Shown: piece by piece, positions 23,665-35,139 of the stretch | Position numbering within the stretch: position 1 is the stretch's first letter | How the letters are laid out: each line of letters opens with the position of its first letter | The notes under the pieces: generated by a model | The model's input: only the letters and a program-made list of their open reading frames with translations | Told to the model about the DNA's origin: nothing | Databases searched by the model: none | Position numbers and translations under genes: made by a program | Source of the DNA: Phallus indusiatus | Taxonomy: Eukaryota > Basidiomycota > Agaricomycetes > Phallales > Phallaceae | Assembly (NCBI GenBank): GCA_027605045.1 | Contig: JAQFWX010000005.1 | Location: forward strand, 1,798,001 to 1,862,000 | Direction of reading: 5' to 3' | Length of the DNA: 64,000 nt

Positions 23665-25370
23665 TGTTGTTAGCACGATTAGTTTCAGAATAGCTGACGA
23701 CGACGACGTTGGTGTCAGAGCGGTTCACCGTGTTACCAAATGGAGAAAGGTTTCTATTTGACCCGCATTTATTTTTAGACATGTAATACAGATGAATGCT
23801 GAAAGAAGAAATAGTGCGATTGGAGGATGTGGTTTGGTATCATGACTGGTGTCGATTTGGCGGAGGACCGGAGTGTGGTCACGGTAAGCTTTGTACTTTA
23901 GCGCTTATCTTGGCTCGTCCGCGCTGACAGTGAAAATATAAGCATTCCCGATATGAAATTCCACTGTCAAGCCTCAGCGATAAAGACACGCTGGAATATA
24001 CAAGGGCGGCCGACGCGTCTTTTTCTCGAGATCAGCCCAAATGCTGAGAACTTGAGTACGTGGTCTTGGACGTTATGAACTTTCTGCATGGTATGTATCT
24101 CTTCGTTTATCTTGAAGACCCACTTTCAATTTATGTAGTCCGACCGCGTCTCGAATAACGTACATACCGTTCAATACCCATCAACACACTGCAGTTATCA
24201 AATTTTAAACGCACGACTTTCTCTCCGCGTTCGTAGGATTCCTTTCTCTAATTTGTCAGACAACTAAACCTCCCAGCTCATCAGCTTCAACAGACTGCAC
24301 CGTAGCGTCAGTTCAAATATGAAGAGACGAAGAGCTGTTTTACGGGCCTACTATACCAATAGTCGTTGTCATCAACGGGTAGTACCCTTTGGTTGTCTTT
24401 TTCAGCGTAGGTAATCTCTCCGTGACGATACCGACTCGGAGCTATCGAATAACTAAGCGTACACTGAAAATCTGAGTTCACCGGTGATTCTACGAACAAA
24501 GTCATATCAACATCGCAACTGAACCCACGCTCCTTTCTAATTGAACATGTTATGTCTTCCCCCTATACAGACGACTCAATGTCGCCAGGCTCACACTTCT
24601 TTCTTTTGGCTGCCGTCGTTCGTTTTATCTCACTTGTTCGCATTCGTTGGATGCCTTACGTTACAGGCGGTTCCAATGGGGCGGTTCTTGTTGCCGGAGA
24701 ATTCCAAAACCAACTCGGCATTGAAGTTGAAATTTTGCGCATCGTGTCGAAATAGACTTTTGTGTACAGATGATTTATCAATGGGGGAGTGTCAATACTT
24801 TGTCTTCGTTTCGAATTCATAAACATTTCTGGATGGTTTATGACATGAAAATGAGAGAGAGAACTTGCAATCTTAAATAGGTAAATATCGTCTGGCCCAT
24901 TCCCTATTTATTTGTCTTAGGGTTTTATCTACAGAATGACAGACACCGCAGAAGTCCGAAAACGATGATGGGTTATTAGCAGGGGCGCTTTTTGTCAATT
25001 GATGTTCAAATCCAATAATACACCTATGTCAGTTATTACGGTGTGACCGGACTGGGCATCCTCAGTTAAGAAATTCTTGCACTCCCGCTAGTAACTCAAA
25101 GGTGTGCCAGATGATACTTACGGATGACTCGAATCATATTCGTCAATCATCCGACGCTGGTAATTTGGAAGACTGGATTTTGAGCTAGATGCCGACGAAT
25201 GTGGGAAATGGTGAGAAATTGATGCTTAACATTTATGTAAACACAGGTTATTGGACCCACGCTTGGATGTTCAATTGCACGGTGAGTACTATTTGGATTT
25301 CTGACTTGAAAGCTCGTGTCGCCTCAATAAACGCTATTTCCTTCCTAATTCGGTCAATCATTTTTATTTT
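23665..25370. other. Unrecognised part of unit 1, matches 35,140-36,300
   Basis: Conservation between the two units is clear, for example around 24,730-25,060 against 35,710-36,070, but no domain is recognisable. Many stops and indels suggest gene relics. A stretch at about 23,775-23,890 also resembles 21,560-21,680 within the same unit, which suggests an older internal duplication. Confidence 0.4.
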
Positions 25371-26093
25371 ATTTTTTGTGCCACCGCCTAATGGGAACCA
25401 CGAAGCTCTGAAAGTGTACTTCGGGGAGAATTTTTTCTTGATTCATAAAGAAGGATGGTAGAGGTGAAATTCGCTGCTATAAATATCAATCTATTAAAAA
25501 TGTTATCAGATTCCTTTCAAAACTGAATAGCCACGTGAAGAGCGAATACGACTGGGAGCTGTACTAACCTGTGGGGTTACTTATCGGCGATCGCCTTTCC
25601 GTCTTAACGCGTCATGTAAGTGACTATTACTATCTTGCTAAACTAAATTATGGTTCTCGCTCAAGTACATAGCCGCTAGAAATTGTGGATGATGCTGGGC
25701 TCCAAACATCAGGCGAAGCAGTGCGTCGATCATGTATGTAGGGAACAGCTCACTTCGCACGAATGCGGTAACAGCCTCTGACAAAAATGACAGATCCGAC
25801 AGGACGATTACAAGCGGTGGGCTTCTACCAGGCACCAGAAATCTGTGTTGACTTTTGAAAAGGTTGGTAAATATGGAAAATCGAGTACTGATTGGTGTTT
25901 ATTTTATTAAAGTTCAATTAGATGGTGCACGTTTTCTGGCACCCAATCCTATTAGTAGTGATCTTCACTGCCACGCGATGCAAACGAAGCGAGCGTCTTG
26001 AGTAACAAACTGAAGGCAAGTTTTGGCACAAACTTTTTTCAACACCCCCTGTTCACGTAACCCTATATCCCAATCAACCATCAGCTACATACC

Positions 26094-29000
26094 ATGTCTG
26101 AAACATCTAGCTTGAGAGGAAAAACAATACTCATCGAGGCTCAGAATGAAAATGGAACAAGTTCTGGAATGGCCCCGGAAGGGCCTAGCAAACACCTTGA
26201 AGAAGCTGCGCCGCCTGCACGGATTACTGCTTCTTTGGACGAGGACAGCGAGCCACCTGCCCCTGTACCACTGGCAGTGGAAGAAAGTTCTGGAATAACT
26301 CCGGAAAGGCCTAGTAGTGAACACCGTGAAAAAGCTGCGCGGATCGCTGAAAAATTTTCGTCCACAAGCTCCCGGCCGAGTTCTTTGGACGAGGACAGCG
26401 AGCAATCTGTGCCACCCCGCAATCTGCTCAGTGAGTTTTCTGTTTCGAGATATGTTATATTCAAGCTTCATTATTCACTTACTTTTTCAAAGACAGTGCT
26501 CCTGATGTTATGCAGCCTAATAGGCAACGACGCAAGAAGAAACATAGAAGCGTTTTCGGATTAACACACGAAGTTGGTCGTGAGTATCACAATTCCCGCT
26601 TACTCTATGCAATCTGACATGATGCATGTTAGTGAATAATAGAGATGCATACGAGCAGAAATATACTCGAGATCGATGCGGAGAAGAGACTTCGGAGAAT
26701 GCTCGTATCTGGTTGACTTACCTTGATGAAGCCGAGCCATTTGATCGTGAGAGAGTTGAAGAGTGGAAAGGGGCGGCAGATGTTCTCCTCGTTTTTGTTA
26801 GTCATATCCGTTTTGTTTTTTACCTAAGCTCATTATTTTGTTGCCAGGCGGGTCTGTTCTCCAGCGTTATAACGACATTCATCGTACAAGCTTTGCAGAG
26901 CCTGCAACAAGATAATACCCAAGTCTCTGCATCCCTGTTATTCACAATAGCTGGCATCCTACGAGCCCAATCTGATGGCACCCCATTAAATATGATCCCA
27001 AATTCAACATTGACGCCTATGTCGCCATTCACACCATCGAAGAACGCATTGTTAGTAAACGGACTGTGGTTTACTAGCTTAGCGATTACGTTGTCTACAG
27101 CGTTGTTTGCTGTCATCGCGAAACAATGGCCGCGTTATTCCTTGTCTTCAATCCCTGGAACAGCCAAGGAAAGGGCGAGGGCCAGGCAACTACGGTTCAA
27201 AGGCTTTGAAGTGTGGAAGGTTGGCACCATCCTTGACCTCCTTCCTGTCCTTCTCTACCTTGCTGTCGGTCTATTCCTTATGGGCATCATCATAATGCTA
27301 TTTCCATTGAATGCTGCCATCGCGTGGACGATTGTCGGTATTACGGGGATCACGTATACCTTGTACTTTATTTCTGTGATATTGCCGATTCGGTATCCAG
27401 AATGTCCATATACAACCTCGATGACGATCTATGTCGGCGTTCTCTTTTTTGTCCTGCGAAAGGCTCTTCGCGGGATTGGTGCGATTTTAAATTGGGTTGA
27501 CTGGAGAAAAATAAATTTTAAAATTCGCCGAACTATTCGAACTTCCGCTTACTACGCCATCGGCTTTATCCCATACGGAATTCGATACGGAATCCGATAC
27601 GAAATCCTATACGGATTCGTGTTCAATATTTCGAGGTTAGCTAGAGTCATGCGCCGTGGATTTCAGAGACTCCGTGGCAACTTCACAGAATTTATCAAGT
27701 GGAGAGAAGATAAAATAAAACAAGTAGTTCAAACTGCAACGGATCTTGATTTTGAGGCAGTCAGTTGGCTCTATGGGATTTCCTGGAGCAGAAGCGTCCA
27801 TCGAATGATTGCACGTTGTGCGGCGGTGAATCCAATAATCAGCCATCAATTTGGATCTGATATCCTTGGAAATCTCAACCGTAGTCTGGAGATCGGTGAA
27901 GGCAATGTTGTGGACTTGCGTTATGGCCTATGCTTGGATCTCCTGACAAGTGAAAGCGGTCACTGGCGTCTCCTCCAGTCTATTCCCGAAGCACTAGGAA
28001 ATCACCTGGAGGAAGGAGAGTTTCAAAGCTATCTCCGCATTGCAGACACTGTGTTACAACGCGATGATAAGCTCCAAGCTCTCCATGGTGTGATCAAGGG
28101 CAATTGCAGACTTCCAATGGCCATGTGGGGTTATCTCTTAGGGGTGACGCCTGATGCTATCATAGCTAAGCATATACTCGTCAGTATGGGTGACACGGGG
28201 TTGATACACTTTGAGAGTGAAGAACTGGGATGGTCGAAGTTTCATTACTTGTTTGGTCACTTGGAAGCCGAAACTTATGAAACGTGCTATAACCTCCTTC
28301 TGATCATTTATCGTAACCTCACTTCCGATGATCGGCTCGACATCGGGGAAGAGCGAAAACAGAAGTCCTTGCGACGGGTTTTTGACAGCTTTTGGGACCA
28401 TGTTTTCCGTCTTACATCCTCTGATTCACTTTGCCCATTAGAGGATGGCCTCCGTTTAGCGTATGCCCTCCGCTTCTTCAGAGAGATTTGCTGCGTGGAC
28501 TCGTTCTGGTGCGTGTCTATGACAGATGAAGCCAGATGTAATGCACTTCTGTCTTTGCGTGGAATGCTGCCCCCACAACTTGCAGACATCCAGCTGGATA
28601 ACCACTTGCCTTTTACGGACGGCCACGACCTCTCTCTCATATATCAATGGTACTCGCGAGATCTCGACCCGAAGCTCTCATTTTACACATGTCCCCTTTT
28701 CATGCTGCTGCTCATGTCCCAGAACCGACACCATCTAATCACAATCCTCTTGAATGACACGAATGCTGTCTCTAACTTCTCAAAATGTGTTCAGAACCTG
28801 GCGGATTGTAGTGAATTGTATAGGTGGAACGTAGTGAGAGTATCTCAAATGTTAATCATGATGGACCTCCTTAAATCCGTGGACCCGAAGAAGAATCCCA
28901 GGCTATTCACCGTTCTTTACGACCGCTCCGTGCTTCTACAACTATGGGCACTCCTCGTGTACTACGATCACGATACAAAAGAATATTTCCTGCTTCTGAA

Positions 29001-29370
29001 TTCGATGATTGCGAGGGACAAGTTGGACGAGCTATATGCCGCTATGAATGAACTGGTCCAATCTGACTGCCCAAATTTATTCATTGCATTTCAAAATATC
29101 TGGGCCCGGAATCTTTGTCCTGGATTAGTGGCATCTGTGCGTGAGTTCGGACAACTCATAGGTGTGTCCCAAATACAACCTGAGGCCACTTCCGAACAAT
29201 CTGCGCCCGGGAATGCGCCGTCAATCAACGACCACGATAACGAAGAGCGTGCACAGGTGCCTGGTCCGGATGAGGTACTTTCTTTACTACAGAATTCATC
29301 ATCCTTGAGAGTCCCCTTACTGAGACACTTGTATAGCGTAGAAATTTTAACGTTACGGGCAATTGGATGA
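26094..29370 (+). CDS. DUF6535 membrane protein, copy 2 (1,036 aa, 4 exons)
   Basis: Exons are 26094-26430, 26493-26579, 26633-26796 and 26848-29370. The N-terminal 110 residues are Ser/Glu/Pro-rich and contain two imperfect repeat units, each ending in SLDEDSE. A basic RQRRKKKHRSVFGLTHE segment follows, then NNRDAYEQKY and the DUF6535 core. Hydrophobic helices lie at about 197-216, 262-287, 325-350 and 351-377, separated by conserved GTAKERAR and QLRFKGFEVWK loops. The remaining 640 residues are soluble-looking and helical, with YETCYNLLLIIYRNLTSDDR and KCVQNLAD among the best conserved pieces. The family is expanded in Agaricomycetes and has no known function. The copy is intact. The third intron is 51 nt without stops, so its retention would add 17 mostly hydrophobic residues before the first helix. 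Confidence 0.9.
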
Positions 29371-30318
29371 AAAAAATGTTCGAATCCATTCGGTTAAAGA
29401 TACTCCGTCAACCTAGTGATCTGCTGATCGAGACTGCTATTCCGTTCACGTATACTCGTACAAACTCAGAATGGTAAAATAATTCTAGATAACAGTGGTT
29501 TTTTTTTAAATATACAATATCTGAACTTGAGAAAGGTGGTTTGAGTAGTAAACATTACGGGCCAATAGAATTATCTTGCCAACCGCGTCTGGTTGGAAAA
29601 AGCGACAAAGTAAAAAGTAAAACTAACCCACTGAGCCACAGGACAGACAAAATTCTTGACCACACTCGCACATAGTATGACTCGTTGGGAAAACTCGTAG
29701 CTAATTCACAAGCTCAACCAATTAAGAGAGCGCTGATTAGAATTTCAACTGTTTTCCTTTTATTTCCCGCGATAAATCTCTCTATCTCTCTCTCTCAGAC
29801 GTAGCCCGATGAACTAAAACTTGTTGAAATACATGAATACAACCTTTGATAAAGAAGCAGCTTGAAATGAAGACCGAGAGCGCAGGAAGCTTTTCCAGGG
29901 AACGACCCGGGAATAGAGCAACTAAGTTAGAATGTGAGATTGGAAATTGAGGTGGATGAAACGACTGACATGGTTTCATCGAACGAAAGGCTGGTGAACT
30001 GACGACAGATTGAAGACGCGTTCTTGGTTTTGGAAGACAGACAGCGTCGTCAGTAAGTCGAGAACATAATAACAGCACAAAGCACGTGCCGCTTATTCCA
30101 GAAAAAAAATATAACATCCGATCTGATTTTCAACTCGGTCAAGACCCGGTTTTCGTTTTTAATTGCGATGTGCGCCATACGCATGGCTGTCTTCGCAGAA
30201 ACAACTTCAGCTATGCAGCAGACGGTCTCCATCTTAAACAAGCGTCGGAGTGAAGGTGAAAGTGGGACCAACGCCTCTATTTCCCCAGGTGAGAACAGGG
30301 AAAGAAAAAACAATTCTC

Positions 30319-32757
30319 AACCTAATTACCTCCAGGAAACTAAGCCCCAACAGTCCTCCCCTCCCAGACAATATTCCCATTGCCCCCGATGGCACACCAA
30401 CAAGAGTCTTAGGCTGCTTCGTCGGAAATTCCATTGAACAAATGAATATTTGGACACCAACTTTAGAAAACATCGCTACCCACCTTGCCATATGGTCCAA
30501 AGGAAATCCTACCATGGAAGGAAAACGGCACATAATAAACATGGAGGTCGGAGGAAGAACCCAATACCTCTCCCAAGTCCAAGGAATGCCAGATGAAATT
30601 AAAACGCAGCTAAACAACATGATAAAATCATTCATCTGGAATGGTAAAACCACCGCACCAATAAACTACAATACCCTTACCCTAAACTTCGAAGAAGGTG
30701 GCGGAAAACTCATTGACCTTGATGCCAGAAATGACGCCATTGAGATAATGAAGCTAAAAAGAATGCTAACCCAAAACCCCAAACCCAGATGGGCAAATGT
30801 CGCTCACAACCTCATAAATGCGAGCGCGGCAAGCAAAATCCACCGTGAAGACTACGCCGTCACAGAAAACCACTTCTTGCAAACATGGCACGCGAAAGAA
30901 AAAGAAGGATACACTCTCATCCCCCCATCAATAAAAAGAATACTAAAAGTGGCAAAGAAATATAACTTAACTGTTGATGGCATAGAAATAAACGAAGAAA
31001 CCAAAAAGGCAATGCCCATTTGGTATCACCACAGCCTCATGAACACGAGAATTGCCTGGAACAGGAAAGAGTTCATATGTATGAGGAATATCCACCGTAT
31101 AAAAACAACTGGGGACCTACTCCAGTTACAAAATGACATCCCCCCCCAAACGCACAAGAAACACAATAAATGCAGATGCCGTTTCTGCAAAGATCAAAGG
31201 GCCCTAGGGTGCCGGTCCCCACACAGTTGTAAAAGAGCAGCGGAATCGCTGCTTAACAAAATTCCCCCGAAATGGAATCCCACAATACCCAACACAGATA
31301 AGACTCTCGAAGCATGGGCAACCACAAGTCCAATCACGGTAAACCAAGAAAACAACCAAAAATCCTACAAATTCAACCCAACAGCGGAAGTGTCATGTAC
31401 TGAGGACACATTCCGAATCTTTGCAACAAAAGAACCCTCCATGAACCCTCCACACCGCCCACCACCCCCTGAAAATCTTGACGAAAAAATCAGCGCCTAC
31501 ACTGACGGCTCATGTCAAAACAACGGACACCTAAATGCAACAGTCGGAGCTGGTATCTGGTATGGCCAAAACGATCCCCGAAACACAGCCATTAAACTAC
31601 CAGACAAATGGCACACAAACAATGCTGGAGAAATTGCCGCAATCCTACACCTTGTTCACCAAACAGCCACAGACAGTCCACTCGAAATCATAACAGACTC
31701 ACAATATGTCATCGACCAGCTAACAACAAACCTGAAAAACCACGAAAATCAGAGCTGGTCAAACGCGAAAAATGAAGACCTACTCATCCCTCTTATATCC
31801 TCCCTAAGAGGACGCTCAGCCCAAACAATACTAACAAAAGTGAAAGGACATAGTGGCGTTGAAGGAAACGAAGGTGCTGACGCCCTAGCAAACATAGGTA
31901 GCGAAAAGGCTACCCCGGACGTGATAAATACCCAACAAGACACGAGAATGCTGACTTCCGGTATCCTACTAAAAGCTGCAACACAATCATTAGCCTACAA
32001 GATAATTATAAAGAACAAAAAGCGCACTGAAAGGGAAACAACCGCGAATAACCTAGAGCGCGTAAGGCAAGCAATAAATGAGCAATATCAAATTACACCT
32101 ACAAACAGGACCATATGGTCTGGCATAAAGTCGAAGGACCTATCCAAAGAAACACGCGTTTTTTTATGGAAGATCATGCACAATGCCCACAGAATGGGTC
32201 ATTTCTGGCTAAACATCCCCAACATGAACGACCGTGCCATATGCCCGGAATGCCAAACAATCGAAACAATTGACCATTGCCTCACACAATGCTCTGCAAA
32301 TGGACAATCCACGATCTGGAAACTAACGGAGAACCTACTAAGAAAAGCAGGTATCCACTCCGAACATCCTACACTCGAGTCCATCCTGAGCAACGTCATA
32401 AACCCGACAAACTCTGGAAGAGACAGAGAAACGACCGGAAAAAGTAGGCTCCAGCGCATAGTTGTATCTGAGAGCGCCTATCTGATATGGAAGCTCCGCT
32501 GCGACTGGATCATAGCAAATGAAGGGCGCCCAGATAAGAAACCATCGAGGCAAGAGATCATCTACAAATGGAGAGACCTCATGAAAAACAATATTCAAAC
32601 TGATTTCCTGGCCTCAAACCCCCACCTTTTCCCAAAAAAGCACAACAACTTTAACAAGGTCTGCCGGACATGGAAGCACTTACCAAACCTTGCTGAAGAT
32701 AAGATCCCTCTACCAAGTGAGATTATGGAGTTTTTAGTGGGTATTGACCCGGGATAA
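30319..32757 (+). CDS. LINE ORF2, C-terminal part: reverse transcriptase thumb and RNase H
   Basis: The frame opens at the insertion point without its own start and continues uninterrupted to the TAA at 32,755-32,757. The first 150 residues (AIWSKGNPTMEGK, GGRTQYLSQVQGMP, FIWNGK) match the end of the reverse transcriptase region in fungal LINEs. The catalytic palm is absent. An RNase H domain follows with all carboxylates visible: AYTDGSC (about 31,495), NNAGEIAA, ITDSQYV and KGHSGVEGNEGADALAN (about 31,845-31,895). A Cys/His cluster, CPECQTIETIDHCLTQC, lies near 32,240-32,290. An RNase H-bearing LINE points to the I/Tad-like group. Without the palm it cannot reverse transcribe. Any ATG upstream lies in host sequence. 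Confidence 0.85.
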   Translation, partial: NLITSRKLSPNSPPLPDNIPIAPDGTPTRVLGCFVGNSIEQMNIWTPTLENIATHLAIWSKGNPTMEGKRHIINMEVGGRTQYLSQVQGMPDEIKTQLNNMIKSFIWNGKTTAPINYNTLTLNFEEGGGKLIDLDARNDAIEIMKLKRMLTQNPKPRWANVAHNLINASAASKIHREDYAVTENHFLQTWHAKEKEGYTLIPPSIKRILKVAKKYNLTVDGIEINEETKKAMPIWYHHSLMNTRIAWNRKEFICMRNIHRIKTTGDLLQLQNDIPPQTHKKHNKCRCRFCKDQRALGCRSPHSCKRAAESLLNKIPPKWNPTIPNTDKTLEAWATTSPITVNQENNQKSYKFNPTAEVSCTEDTFRIFATKEPSMNPPHRPPPPENLDEKISAYTDGSCQNNGHLNATVGAGIWYGQNDPRNTAIKLPDKWHTNNAGEIAAILHLVHQTATDSPLEIITDSQYVIDQLTTNLKNHENQSWSNAKNEDLLIPLISSLRGRSAQTILTKVKGHSGVEGNEGADALANIGSEKATPDVINTQQDTRMLTSGILLKAATQSLAYKIIIKNKKRTERETTANNLERVRQAINEQYQITPTNRTIWSGIKSKDLSKETRVFLWKIMHNAHRMGHFWLNIPNMNDRAICPECQTIETIDHCLTQCSANGQSTIWKLTENLLRKAGIHSEHPTLESILSNVINPTNSGRDRETTGKSRLQRIVVSESAYLIWKLRCDWIIANEGRPDKKPSRQEIIYKWRDLMKNNIQTDFLASNPHLFPKKHNNFNKVCRTWKHLPNLAEDKIPLPSEIMEFLVGIDPG

Positions 32758-32974
32758 CCCGCCGAGCCCCACATTCCATACGTAAAGGTATTTTCTCCGG
32801 TTGGCTCACTCTTAAGAACTTATAAAATTATGCTTCACATGTTTTCCTTTTTTCATGCCTATGTACTCATCTTATCTTGGTTTAAACCCCAAAGACACAA
32901 GCCGGCTAGAGAGATGTATTAGATACGTTGTCCCTAGCCATCTGGCTCAACCAAAAAAAAAAAAAAAAAAAAAA
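30319..32974 (+). mobile_element. 5'-truncated LINE retrotransposon with poly(A) tail
   Basis: The element ends in an A-run of about 22 nt (32,953-32,974). It is flanked by a direct repeat, aaaaaacaattctc, at 30,305-30,318 and again ending at 32,982. The A-run makes the left edge of the second copy ambiguous. Unit 1 shows the empty site at about 21,420-21,430. The element keeps only the 3' end of ORF2 and a roughly 200-bp 3' UTR, as expected from incomplete target-primed reverse transcription. The intact frame, long A-tail and clean duplication suggest a recent insertion, after the array formed. Confidence 0.92.
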
Positions 32975-33354
32975 CAATTCTCGTAGAACAGATGATGTTC
33001 GTGTTCGCCTATTTGAGCAATCGGAAGTTGTTGTCAGAAAGGCTTACTAGGTTGAAAATTTGATTAACGGGGTGAAACTCTTATTTGACTGCATTCATTT
33101 ATAATCAGGTACGGATAGACATTGAAAGAATGAGAAAGCAGTGTGATTGGAGAATATAGCTTGGTAACATGGCTGGTTAATTTTGCGCGCAAGATTCGGG
33201 AGGACGCGAGGACGCGTAAGCAGACTGTTTTGGCGCTTATTTTCAAGGCGCATCAACTGGAACGGTAAGCTAGAACACATTTAGATACTGCGTTTACTTT
33301 GTTGGCTCTGATACCTGTCTTCTAGCTGACGCTCGAATGGTCAACGTTATCTAA

Positions 33355-34140
33355 ATGCAGGTATCCCAGCTCAAGACATAGACGCGCAAACCGGTGAATT
33401 TGTTGACGCCTATGCAAGCTGGGGCGGACTCATACCTCAAATACCTCGTCAAATACACTCGTTTGGATCCGACTGTCGACCCTCTTTTAATACTATTGTG
33501 GATATTGGACTGAAGTTGACTGACGCGTGTGTCAACACCTACTTCGGAACTGCGTACGTTTTTGATCACTGGTTCTTGTTCTGTGCGATACCGTTTCAAT
33601 CTTTCTAGAACAAGAATCGGACCTGAAGTATTCGCTTTCCTTTCTGAAGTCACAACTCAACCACACCTAACGGAACAGATGACGGAAACTTTACCGAAAC
33701 ACCCATAACACAAGAGAAATTCGATTTCTTCGCTGAACACGGCTTCTACATCTACGATGGGATGGCAATTCCGATTACATTCTTCGTCCTGAAGTTATGG
33801 AATCCAACTTTTACGCGTGGCGTGCATCGGGCGATGTCCAGCACTTGAACAACGCGAAAAGGGTCGTTGAAAGTTATTTGCAGTTCCTTGAAGTTCCCGG
33901 TGGTGAAGGTGGTGTTAGTGGTCTTGATGATGTGGCTACCGTTACGGCCTCTACTCGTGCGGATGATCAGGAAAGTTTCTTCTTCGCCGAAGTAACGAAA
34001 TACTTGTGGGTTCTACTAAGCATTGTTCCGATTCTCTTAGACTAACTTTTCGAAGTGTACTTGGTGTTCGATGATCCTGGCAACATCTCGTTGGACGAAT
34101 GGGTCTTCAACACCGAAAGTCATCCTCTTCGTGCACTGAC
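33355..34140 (+). pseudogene. GH47 alpha-1,2-mannosidase relic, unit 2
   Basis: This is the counterpart of the unit 1 relic. GIPAQDIDAQTGEFVDAY leads into a frameshifted remainder and then VDIGLKLTDACVNTYFGTA, with the same central exons missing. The 3' part keeps VMESNFYAWRASGD (about 33,795-33,840), KVPGG-type and QESFFFAEVTKYL sequence, and then FDDPGNISLDEWVFNTESH (about 34,068-34,125). The SWGGGTD block has an extra loss of several codons compared with unit 1. The LINE lies about 380 bp upstream and did not cause this damage. Confidence 0.8.
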
Positions 34141-34395
34141 ACCTTTGGTTCACCACCACCACCCATCCATACAACGCGATCAAATCGCCAGCACCGACAG
34201 TTCCGCTCCCTCAAATCTCTCAAAATCCCAAACTAAACAGCGCCTTTCGTGCATATCTCAATCTTTAGGTTCTTATGAAGCGTTTTATTTCTGATTGTCT
34301 TATTCGGAATCGCGTGTATATATTATAAAAGTAGTAGTTACAATTTCGGGATCCCATTCTGTTTCTTGTAGAGATTCGTACAACGTATGGTGCGA

Positions 34396-35130
34396 TTAGC
34401 AAATGCCGATGATATATTGATATGGAACGCGTTTCGCGTAGTCGTCCCATGCCCGACCGAAATGAGAACGAAGGTTTCGTTCCTCCAGTTCAACGCGCTT
34501 CAAAACCCAAAGCCAAACGAGCACTCCAAACATATATAAAAATCCTTCCACAATCTTTAGAAACCACGGTGACGTCGTCCATCCACATACCGTAACCCGA
34601 GCTTCCAACATTCAGCAACAAGAGCGCGTTTCCGATAAGTATAACAGCTGTATAGCTTCCGTGCCGCACGAGGGAGTAAGGACCCGATTCTATTAGTTTA
34701 TGGTTTGACCGGATTGCGAGTTGGAGCGTGATGAATTGACCTAATGACTTGATGCACATGAGGCGAAGGATAGATCCGAATAATGACTCTAACGAAACTT
34801 ATTATAATGACGGAGAAAAATGGTCTGATGAAGTGTCAGGTCGTTCAGTATTGGGACACAGTCGAGTGGTTTTGGAGAGAATGTCTGAAGTTAGAGTACA
34901 AGGTACGATAATAGTGGGTGTCAAGATCGGCTAGTATAATGAAGGAATGAATTGAGTGCATCGACAACTTGAAAAGCGGTTTCTTTGATCTGACTGCTCA
35001 CTGTGATGACTAACGTAGCCAACCCGCCAATGGACGCAAGATATTTCTCTCGAAAATTGCTCTCGTCGGTTTCATCTGTATTAGGAACCGTGTTAGGCGG
35101 TGCAATCGCCTTTATGGCCGATAAATACAT
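34396..35130 (-). pseudogene. ICMT-like (STE14-type) methyltransferase relic, unit 2
   Basis: The minus strand starts MYLSAIKAIAPPNTVP and continues with EKYLASIGGLATLVITVSSQ. After an intron-like gap come KLIESGPYSLVRHGSYTAV and LIGNALLLLNVG. The reading frame then shifts by one base near 34,600, where unit 1 has one base fewer (cggtcacgg against cgggttacgg). The new frame carries FGVLVWLWVLKRVELEERN, SHFGRAWDDYAKRVPYQYI and a stop at 34,396-34,398. This copy keeps the full C-terminal ICMT block that unit 1 lost, and is broken in a different place. RHGSY again replaces RHPSY. Confidence 0.7.
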
Positions 35131-35139
35131 TGTTTATCA

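Noticed and set aside
26626..26640. Start of DUF6535 copies at the MLVNNRD methionine
   Set aside because: The ATG lies in the second intron. Two upstream exons join in frame in all three copies and the splice sites are strong.
30250..32757. An 835-residue host gene beginning at 30,250
   Set aside because: The first 70 bases are host sequence shared with unit 1. The LINE begins after the 14-bp duplication, so the ATG is fortuitous.
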